A model generated the notes under the pieces. It did not search any database and was not told the DNA's origin. It saw only the letters and a list, made by a program, of their open reading frames with translations. Positions 56,301-64,000 of a DNA stretch of 64,000 bases are shown piece by piece. The DNA lies in assembly GCA_037693485.1 (NCBI GenBank), contig CM075346.1, positions 18,939,501 to 19,003,500 on the forward strand. Reading direction: 5' to 3'. The translations under genes were made by a program, and so were the position numbers. The DNA is from Kitagawia praeruptora. Taxonomy: Eukaryota > Streptophyta > Magnoliopsida > Apiales > Apiaceae. Position 1 is the stretch's first letter. Every line of letters starts with the position of its first letter.

Positions 56301-58076
56301 CGCACCACATAGACACAGCTCTTAATATTTTAAATCATCTCCCACGTACAACCCATGTTCTTCACTCAGCCCCACCCTTCAACTCTGTTTCCCTCTCCTT
56401 GCCGAACCTTCATCTACCATAAGGCAACCAACCTCCACACCCATCGAGACCCATCTCCTCGGCCACACAGATACAAAGCAGACACACAGTACACTACCTA
56501 CTCAGTACATTATCTCTAATACATAACATTTACTCTAGCATTCACCCAAAATTTCTAATTAAGATAACCCACTCACAATCCACAAAACAAAATTGTAAGC
56601 TGATACATACACACCCATTTCCCACACCCACGCATAAACACTACTACCCTAATTCTTTTATCTCCTCCACTCCCCTCTCTGTTCTTCTCGCCAAACCCAC
56701 ATACACTCAAAAATTCTTTTCACCCTCCTCTAGCCATCCTCATTCGACACTCTTGCCTCCTCTGTTCAGAAACACCCCATACCTCACATAAACGCTTGCA
56801 CGAGCACCCTCGAAGACTCACACCACCTCCTTGTTACTCCCCCTGTACTCCCTCCTATCTTCCTCCCCTGGTTTCACTTCCTTAACAACACCATCAACAT
56901 CAATACATCACTCCATCTTTAACCAAAACATAACCGAAAATTCAAACTTCAAGTAACCCACTAAGAAATTGAAACCCACAGTCGAGCACTCAAACAACGT
57001 AACCATCACCACCACAGTAATACAGGATTACAAAAAGAGATTCACACGCACACCAATCGGCTCAAGCACACACACAGTGGCGATATATGCATACACACAC
57101 AATAGTCGAATACACACACACACACACTGTTTATGCACACACACGACACAGAAACTCACAGAATCAATTGCAACGAAATCCCCAAATCTAGTACATAACT
57201 CGACTATACATACACATAGCTCGGTATATATACACAGCAGATACATACCCACGCTGCAATCACAGCCACACACAGCAGCTCGCCCAAATTGAACACACGC
57301 ACATAATGATTTTAATGGAGGAAAAGAGGAAGAGATGCTAAACAACGAGAGATATGAAGGGAGATAGAATTGAAGAGAGATTGAGAGAGAATATTAGAGA
57401 ATGTTCGAGAGAGTTGAAGAAAACAGAGCCGAGACTGATTTGGGGAGGTTGAGTCTGAAGATTTTATGCGTAAAAGAGAGAAATGTATTTCTGAAATTTC
57501 AAAACCCAATTTCTGATTAAAAATCAATTTAAAACCCCCCTTATAAAATGGAAAGTAACTAAATAATATTTCAGCAAAATAAATAAATAAATTCAATATC
57601 ATTTTTAAAATATAGAAAATAAAACTGGCTACCTCCTCATACTTTTAAAATATTTTTAAGATCAAAAATGAATTAAATATGAATTTTTACAAATTTTGAT
57701 CTTTTAAATGCAATATAATTATAAAATCATTTTAAAATATTTAAACAACCAAAATAATTCTACCAATAATTTAAAAACTAAATAAATATACAAAGATGAT
57801 TTTTGCAAAAGATTTCATGATTTTTAAATACTCCGTTGATTTTATAAAAATCTCAGAAGATCAATATTGCATATTTAAATAGATTTTAAATCATAAAAAT
57901 TCAAATACAAATACACGGACTCACATTTCACATATACATCATCATATAACCATATAAACATGGTGTCACATATATTCAATCCTAAAATAAAAAAATTTCA
58001 CACCATATATTCCACATTTAATATCAAATAATTAAATAATAATAATAATAATTACAATATTTTCTAGGGCGTTATA
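53323..58076 (-). repeat. Right (5') LTR of the LARD, 4.75 kb
   Basis: It is the partner of 44061-49737 without the 907 bp duplication. Its 53323 end reads TTTAGCATCCC, where the left LTR has TGTAGCATCCC, so the canonical end has mutated. As the 5' LTR it would hold the promoter. Confidence 0.88.
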
Positions 58077-58470
58077 TTTTTTTAAAATGCTACCGCAACA
58101 AAATGAAACGTTGTTAGATTCTAGTATTTTAGATAATATATTTTGATTTTTAAAAATCCATTTACTATTTATTTTTAATTTTTTAGTCATTTTTCTTGTT
58201 TTAATTAAAAATAAATAGTAAATGAATTTTTAAAAATTTAAATATATTATCCAAAATACTATAATTTAACAATGTTTCATTTGATTGCGGTAACATTCAA
58301 AAAATATGTGCAGAACTAACAAAAAATGGTTTTTATTTTTCGAACACATATTTAGAGTTATTTGTTTGATATTTATTACGATTTTAGTGATTCAAATGAT
58401 ACTCCGCTGAATTCGATGAGTGAAATGATATATGGGTTTCACTTCAGTGACCACTTTGATATTTAACCCA

Positions 58471-58638
58471 AATATAAATATAGCTCGTTTTAAAGGCCCA
58501 AAACTAAAAAGGGAAAATTGAATAATGAATCTTCAATTGCAACATCATTTTGTTTTATCCAATCGATCCAGCAAAATCAGTATGCAGCAGCAGTGTTGCA
58601 ATTTTCCATGCTACATCAGCTTTAAAAAAAATGGGTTT
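58471..58638. other. Short intergenic stretch between TEs
   Basis: Nothing recognisable is seen apart from AT-rich sequence and a CAGCAGCAG run near 58583. Confidence 0.4.
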
Positions 58639-58955
58639 TGGCCATAAATACCCCAAAATGCACCCCACCGTTACAAGAATACCCCAAAAGGATGATGGTG
58701 GCCATAAATACTCCGCTATTACGCATTTGAAATAGGGGTAATAGGTTTTATACAAATTACGCATTTTAAAAAGGGGTAATAGGTTAAACAGTACTTCCCT
58801 ATTACGCATTTTGAAAATGGGTAAATGCTATTACGCATTTTAAAAAGGGGTAATAGGAGAAAATTTTCTATTAATTATCCACATCAGAAATGCATAACAT
58901 GATTTTTTTGTATTACCCTTTTGTGAAATGCGTAACTGCGGGGTACTTTTGGCCA
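58639..58955. mobile_element. Small TIR/MITE-like repeat
   Basis: The ends TGGCCATAAATACCCC and the complement of GGGGTACTTTTGGCCA match at 14 of 16 positions. The interior has four copies of ATTACGCATTT followed by a GGGTAA-type segment, plus inverted copies (AAATGCGTAAC) near the right end. No TSD is obvious, so the class is uncertain. Confidence 0.45.
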
Positions 58956-60585
58956 CCGGTTCCAAAAAGTGTTATTTTCGTACAGATCGTTTGATTTTGG
59001 TATATTATTGTCATTCTTTCAAAAAAAATTAAGGCACTAATCTGTGTATTACTGTATTAGTAAGTTTGGATTCGTGTGCAACCAAGTACTCAACTGTTTG
59101 AGATTTTATCTTTAACTTTGTCTAACCTAAAACAATTTTACTTCACTGTTTTTATTTATGAAATATATTTGTGTTACTAATATTTAAAATTTCTATAAAT
59201 TATATATAACAAATATATATTTTTTGTTTCGGTTTGATAAGAACCTAAAATCGAAATCAAACATTTAGGAACAGTTTAGTTTTTCGATTTGATTTCAGTT
59301 TATTATAGTTCAATTTTTATCGATTTTCATTCATTTTTTTTTTTGCACCCCTAACCATTCATTTATCCTTAACGAACACAGTAACCACTTTAAATTGATA
59401 ATGTAACACACCATACACTTTTATAAATATTTAATAAATTCAACTTTGTATAGAGAATCTAACACAACATATATCTTTATGAGTGTTTAATAAATTTAAC
59501 TCAACCTCCATCAACATATTCTTAATGCATGGTATTGCCCATTTAGCATTTTACCTAATGGGTAAAAAAATTTACCCAACTCCTCCAAAATATACTTACT
59601 TTCTATTGTTTTATTTCTGACCCACGGATTATCCATTTATTTTACCCATCGGGTAAAAAAGTTACCCATTTAATGACCTACTAGATATTCTGATATTCAG
59701 TTACATCTAATTTTCAAACTTTCCTTATTATTTATGTTAATCATCATTAATTAACCGTATAATTAGCTAATGTTTATGCAGTCGGTTAACATCAAAAGCT
59801 AATATACATATACAAAACATCTACGATTCAAATTCTTGATAGCTTCATATCCAGCTATTATCTTGCTTTTCAAATTTCAAAATTTTGACGATCCAATGCA
59901 AGACTCTGATCCTAATTATACTCAATTTATCACTTTAAAAACTAAAATCCATGATTTTCATTCTCTTCTTCACTTTTGTATTGTCTCTCTATGAATCCGA
60001 GAATGAAAATATGATTCATATGTATTTATATATATGTTTATGTTTGTATACATGTGTGATTTGTTTATTATGCATAATTGATAAATGTGTATGTGGAGAT
60101 TTGTTTGTATCTATCTCTCAATTGGTGTCTTAATTGACAACACTTCTCATTTGTTATTTAATTTAGGTATTATAATGGAAGAATTATTGCTTGGTTCAAA
60201 GGAGCATGTTAAGGATATGGGTTCTACGAAATCAGGTTTATGTTCTTGGTCACTCAACAATGAGACCTACTTATTATAGGTTTTACAATCAGACAATTAC
60301 TCTACCTTTTTCAAAAAAATACCTTTTTCTAAAAAATTCTTCACATCTATCCTCTCTAATTTGTTTTTGATAGTTTCATCTCGATTCATGTTTTGATTTT
60401 TTTGGCAGAAAGAGAAATTTGAGGAAGAAAGAAATGGCGAAGAACAATTGTTTGTAATCAAGAATCTCATATAAGGGACATGGGTTCAACCAAATCGGGT
60501 ATTAGTTCTTAAACATTGAACAATGATCTTGATTTTATATTCTAATCTATTTCTTTTACAAATTTTTAACGTGATTTGATTTTTT
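58956..60585. other. AT-rich DNA with possible exon-like scraps
   Basis: No intact gene is seen. A 34-codon frame at 60175-60279 (start MEELLLGSKEH, containing DMGSTKSGLCSW) is echoed at about 60480-60520 (GACATGGGTTCAACCAAATC), so a small segment was duplicated. I do not recognise the source. Confidence 0.3.
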
Positions 60586-60685
60586 CTGTGTTAGAGTTAC
60601 AAGTTTGTTACGTATAACATGTATGAATTTTTTTTCTGTGTTAGAGTTACAAGTTTGTTACGTATAACATGTATGAATTTACTAA
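60586..60685. repeat. 50 bp tandem duplication
   Basis: CTGTGTTAGAGTTACAAG... begins at 60586 and again at 60636 with an exact 50 bp period. The two copies look identical. Confidence 0.93.
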
Positions 60686-60719
60686 TTTTGTAATTTTATG
60701 ATGGTGGCAGAAGGAACCA

Positions 60720-60752
60720 ATGCTAAGACTTGACATAAGTGAGTATTTACAG
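60720..60752 (+). pseudogene. Clp/HSP100-like fragment, copy 1
   Basis: Eleven codons read MLRLDISEYLQ, close to the RLDMSEYME motif after the second Walker A of ClpB/ClpC proteins. A longer, better copy is at 62654-62704. Too short to stand alone. Confidence 0.3.
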
Positions 60753-60877
60753 TTGTTTGGAGTGTTTTGATTTTTTCATGATTTATTGTCGTGCATAGTA
60801 TTTTATTTACATGTTTGATGAAATTTCCTACACAAGTTTGCTAGCATGGTTTGTGTGATGCTAATGCCTAACTTTAA

Positions 60878-61574
60878 ATTTTTTTTTTTGACGAAAAGCA
60901 AGTAGTATTATATATTAAAATATCGGAATCCAAACGGGACAAACCCCCGAATTGGCAACTACAATCTGATTGTGAAACAAAAAATGAGCTAAACAAATAG
61001 TCGTTTTGTTAACAGATTGCTTAACACATAGAATATTCAAATTCTTAAAACGAAAAAGTATTACAATGACACATTGAACAATCCAACCAATATCAATTAT
61101 GAAACCAGTAGCATCGCAATTGACCTTCACATAAGCCTCATCTGTAGCCCAATGTTCAAAATAATCAGCACCTATATACATGCCGAAAGAGGGATTCCCA
61201 ATAAGAACAAATTTTGATTGTGAAAGGTGAGCTTTTGCAATTTCCACCACTGACCCAGCTTCGATGCGAGTTGAACCGATCTTCAAAGATACCAATTGAA
61301 ACACTTTTGATGGACCAAAATACTCCAAAAGGAGAGACATAAATAAACTCTCAACAAGGAGAGACATAAACCACCCAAAAAGATGGAGATTATTGAATTT
61401 ATTAACAAGGAAAAAAGAAAATATTAGGATGAAGAGGGGGACGGATGAAGATGAAGGAGGGTGAGGAAGGAAAGAGGAAAGGTGAGGGGAGAAAGAGTGA
61501 AGGCGGAGAAAGGGGAAGAAGAAGGAGGGGGCGGCCGCGGCTGACTCTCAAAATAGGGTTTAGTTTCTTTAGTT
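60878..61574 (-). mobile_element. Internally shortened LINE with 16 bp TSD
   Basis: It is flanked by the perfect direct repeat TAATGCCTAACTTTAA (60862-60877 and 61575-61590). The - strand ends in TTGCTTTTCGTC plus a poly(A) run (T run on + at 60879-60889), a typical plant L1 3' end. The - strand start (61574 down to about 61385) is a pyrimidine-rich leader with CCGCGGCCGC, as in LINE 5' UTRs. The whole unit is only 697 bp, so 5' and 3' ends appear joined with most of ORF2 missing. Confidence 0.85.
60915..61367 (-). pseudogene. LINE ORF2 C-terminal remnant (RNase H-like)
   Basis: A 150-codon frame. The middle contains VKVNCDATGF, matching the start of the RNase H-like domain in plant L1 elements (VKVN.DA). 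The later NKTTICLAHFLFHNQ resembles the N.AAH.LA segment that follows in that family. No reverse transcriptase core is present. It lies wholly within the TSD-bounded insertion. Confidence 0.6.
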
Positions 61575-61757
61575 TAATGCCTAACTTTAATTAATCTATC
61601 TTTGTAATGTATTTAGTTTATGTTACCCTGGGTTTTGGCACTTTAAAGTTGATCCCAACTAAAAAGAATTTACTTGCACATAACTGAATGTATGTGGAAT
61701 ATGTAGCATCTCGATTACTTTTGACTTTTGATAAAAGTTTACAATTTGATTGTGTAG

Positions 61758-62366
61758 CTGCGGACAAGTGCAATCCGATTTATTTCTGGACGTTATAGCT
61801 CCTGATGGTTTATTTGGTCTAGGATTAAAAAAATATCAGTACCAAGTATTTAGTCTAATAAAGATTATACTGCAAATTCTCTCTCCATGTGTTCTTCACA
61901 AGACAGAAATGGGAGTATCGATTTGGGGATAAAGGCAGCCTTGACCAGTAAGAGACCCCGTTTAATATGGAAAAATCGTAGTAAGTGTTAGATGTTCACA
62001 GCTCACAATAAATGTTAACAAGTTTCTCAATTCATTTAGAAATTTAATTTGTTTCACATTATATGTACTGGCTTTCAGTCCAAACTACAATATCACATTA
62101 ACTCAGATTCGCGTGGGTCATACTCTTATCAACTTGAACTTCCTAGCGCTTTTTGATTCTTGCACCTCCTTCACATATTAAATTGACCCTGCCTACATGA
62201 GGCTTACAGAAAGTGTAAATGCTCAAGATAATAATGTTCAACCTACATACAGTATCTCTCAACTTTTCTAAGTACAACTTTTGCAATTGCAGTTTCATTC
62301 ACAAATACAAGATAAGCGACGCGCATCTGATCCAAGGATCCTCTCCGAATATTATTATGATATGAG
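61758..62366 (+). pseudogene. A1 aspartic protease pseudogene, three exon remnants
   Basis: Exon-like pieces are 61758-61980, 62079-62214 and 62293-62366, each preceded by an AG acceptor. Piece 1 reads SCGQVQSDLFLDVIAPDGLFGLGL, then after a frame change FGDKGSLDQ*ETPFN. Piece 2 reads YNITLTQIRVG and then FDSCTSFTY*IDPAY, the second catalytic site (normally DSGTSFTYL) with Gly changed to Cys and a stop after Tyr. Piece 3 reads DKRRASDPRILSEYYYDM. These match in order the plant aspartic protease-like family of At5g10080 type (identified from memory). Stops, frameshifts and absence of the first catalytic DTGS half make it a pseudogene. Confidence 0.82.
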
Positions 62367-62653
62367 GTGACCTTTATATAATGATGCACTTGATTTTGTC
62401 AGCTAATAGTTGGAGACTAATAGTTCTTCCCATTTATGCCTTTATATATTAATTACATTATGCATCAGTTTAGCTGCTTATATAGCCTAACAAGCCTATA
62501 GTAGATCTTGATAAAGACGTGATTTTTGAAATTAGCTTGAATTACTTTATGTAAGCAGCAATACACAATGACCAGTTGCAGCAATGCTTTTCTTTGGTTC
62601 AAGTGAACACTAAAGTTACTATTGTTGTAATTTTATAATGGTGGTAGGATAAA

Positions 62654-62704
62654 GCAGTGCTAAGACTCGACATAAGTGAGTATATGGAGAGGAATAAAGT
62701 GAGT
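62654..62704 (+). pseudogene. Clp/HSP100 AAA+ fragment, copy 2
   Basis: Seventeen codons read AVLRLDISEYMERNKVS, matching the R(L/I)DMSEYME...VS segment of ClpB/ClpC ATPases. It is followed at once by stops. It shares GCTAAGACTYGACATAAG with 60720, so the fragment exists twice. Confidence 0.5.
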
Positions 62705-63754
62705 ATATCGACAACATATTCTTCATGCAAATGACCGTCTACCTTTTGATAGGTGATTTTGAAGGCTCCTGTGAAGCGGTGGTGTTAACCTTGATAGGTA
62801 TCTAATCAAATATTACATACAATCCATTATAGAATTAATGTAGAATAGAATCTTATATATATTTTTATGTGTAATCATGTTATATTTGATCATGAGTTTT
62901 TGTTAGTAATTATATTATTGATAAAAAAAATTGTGTGAAAATTAGAATTTAAATGCAATTTTTCTATAAGTTTCTTTATTGTTGTTTATAAGTTTCTTTT
63001 CTATCAAGGACTCCACCTCAATAAGGATATTCTATTATGGGCTCATATTTGTTTCTCGCTTTTAATTTTTATAATGTTTGTTTCTCTCATGGTCAGTAGC
63101 AGGTAGCAACAATGATTTTTCTAGGTCCAACATATGTTGGGAAAACTGAAATTACAAGTTTGTTGCAAATAACATATATAAAATTGATCATACAAAAATT
63201 AGGCATTAGATCAATTAAAATTAGGCATTAGCATCACAAAACATGCATTTATATAACATGTATAAAAATTGATCATATATTGAGTTTGTTATTATAAATA
63301 TGTGAAGGAATTTCGTTGCTATGTTCTGATCTAGGATTCGATGCTGTTTTGCTAGCATGTTTTGTGGGTGCAGGACCTTGGTTTTCGATACTAATAGTTT
63401 TAAGCCAAACTATTACTATCTTTAAGTGATAAATGTGTAAATAACAGGATAAACTAAGAAGCTAGGCAACCACCACGTCAAAGAAAGAACATTCCCTAGC
63501 ACTTATAAATTATGTCAATACTTATTGGAATCTATTATATTTTTTATGGTTGTCATTTACATTAAGCATTCTCTCAATACAATTTTAGTTTAAGATGATT
63601 GATCGGCTAGACCAAAGCGATTTTATTATTATTTCGTGTACTTTGTGTATAAGTTTGTAAACAATCTTTTTAATATAATTTGATTGGCTTTTTTCAATGC
63701 AATGCTATTTTAAAAAATAATTGTTAATGGTGGGATCATCATGTGCATGGTCAG
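62705..63754. other. AT-rich DNA between gene fragments
   Basis: Apart from the Walker A-like scrap, nothing coding can be supported. An ATTAGGCATTAG(A/C)ATCA... phrase is repeated near 63202 and 63224. Confidence 0.35.
63112..63168 (+). pseudogene. Walker A-like fragment of a Clp/HSP100 ATPase
   Basis: The frame reads MIFLGPTYVGKTEITSLLQ, close to the FxGPTGVGKTEL P-loop of ClpB-type proteins, with one P-loop Gly changed to Tyr. It lies after, not before, the MSEYME-type fragment, so the order is not that of an intact gene. Likely a separate captured piece. Confidence 0.45.
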
Positions 63755-63959
63755 GATTTGGATGTTTTCTCAGCTGCTATTATTGTAAATATTGCTTTCT
63801 CCTTTCTTCCAGCCTCTGTTGTTGCTATTGTAAAGGTATTTTCACATTTTCCATATACTCTGCATTAGAGAATTGCTTGACGTCTGTGCTGAATCATTAA
63901 TAATAAGTTAAGATTTACAATAAATGGTTGTGAATTGCTTTTTGCAGGAGAGGTCTTAC
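63755..63959 (+). pseudogene. ABCA-type transporter exon fragment
   Basis: Exon 63755-63835 (27 codons, AG before, GT after) reads DLDVFSAAIIVNIAFSFLP and ends ASVVAIVK. It resembles a membrane segment of plant full-size ABCA1-type transporters, where K-E-R follows. The next acceptor, at 63947, is followed by GAGAGG (E-R) and then TCT-TAC-TGA, a stop. Only this scrap is recognisable inside the window; more could lie to the right. Confidence 0.5.
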
Positions 63960-64000
63960 TGATGAACTTGGTGCAGAAGCAACTTATGAAGACTAACAAA

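Larger units (their letters stand above)
44061..58076 (-). mobile_element. LARD-like nonautonomous LTR retroelement with very long LTRs
   Basis: Two near-identical direct repeats (about 1% different by eye) flank a 3.6 kb interior. The - strand primer site TTGGTATCAGAGC (53308-53320) lies just inside the right LTR and a polypurine tract just inside the left LTR. The putative TSD is TTTTT on both sides, weak because the target is a T run. LTRs of about 4.75 kb with about 3.5 kb of noncoding interior are the proportions described for large retrotransposon derivatives (LARDs). The interior end next to the polypurine tract resembles the last codons of a gypsy pol frame, so a gypsy ancestor is likely. 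Confidence 0.82.
43893..58470. mobile_element. Foldback/long-TIR element (Mutator-like), split by the LARD
   Basis: The left arm starts GGGTTAAATATCAAAGTGG at 43893. The right arm ends as its reverse complement at 58469. The arms remain about 90% alike over the 168 bp before the retroelement and continue to match after it (58082 onward) up to a centre near 58190. Without the insert it is a palindromic element of about 560 bp. Flanks AATATGAAT and AATATAAAT suggest a 9 bp duplication with one change, as for Mutator-like elements. There is no transposase. Confidence 0.75.

Noticed and set aside
44061..58076. Large segmental duplication of host DNA
   Set aside because: The primer site next to one copy, polypurine tract next to the other and shared boundaries fit LTRs better.
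58082..58300. Separate small palindromic MITE next to the LARD
   Set aside because: Its left half continues the left arm of the larger foldback across the LARD insertion, so it is the centre of that element.

Overview
This is a plant nuclear DNA window, probably from a eudicot. It has AT-rich noncoding DNA, GT-AG introns, and LTR retrotransposons primed from plant initiator-Met-tRNA-type sites. I cannot name the species. Only one host gene looks intact: a four-exon DHHC protein S-acyltransferase on the + strand at 38710-42953. Nearly everything else is mobile DNA, in two independent nests, plus a graveyard of host-gene fragments at the right end.

Nest 1 (1-37620). A Ty3/gypsy element of the Tat/Ogre-Retand type lies on the - strand. 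Its 5' LTR is at 35719-36681 and abuts a 232-239 bp tandem array. Its gag, protease and RT are at 31784-35670, and its second (archaeal-type) RNase H and integrase at 3753-5774. Its 3' region holds an antisense extra-ORF remnant and a 143 bp tandem array, and its 3' LTR lies outside the window. A Ty1/copia Sirevirus-like element A (+ strand, 5780-31555, TSD TTTTC) split the gypsy RNase H. Element A was then hit twice: a 659 bp hAT-type nonautonomous element entered its 5' LTR (5937-6595, 8 bp TSD), and a second Sirevirus-like element B (- strand, 15300-28270, TSD AACAA) entered its extra ORF. B has two 984 bp LTRs differing at about three positions, an intact gag and an intact pol. Its extra 3' frame of about 1,495 codons carries a single TAA, so B is very young.

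Middle (37621-43892). AT-rich DNA, then the S-acyltransferase gene with a G-rich tract just upstream of its ATG and a polyadenylation signal downstream.

Nest 2 (43893-58470). A foldback element with long terminal inverted repeats is interrupted by a LARD-like retroelement with very long LTRs (44061-49737 and 53323-58076). The roughly 3.6 kb interior has no recognisable coding domains. The left LTR also carries a 907 bp tandem duplication that the right LTR lacks.

Right end (58471-64000). A small TIR element is followed by an internally shortened LINE with a perfect 16 bp TSD. After it come broken exons of an A1 aspartic protease, Clp/HSP100-like pieces and one ABCA-transporter-like exon, all on the + strand with intron-like spacers. 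A Helitron-style capture or a decayed composite locus would explain them.

The least explained signal is in the two Sirevirus-like elements. Each carries its own short DNA word, reiterated in LTRs, in the pol-extra-ORF spacer and in protein linkers. In element B the 9-mer ATCCGTTGA or its complement occurs about 31 times and is read in different codon phases, which points to a DNA- or RNA-level role.
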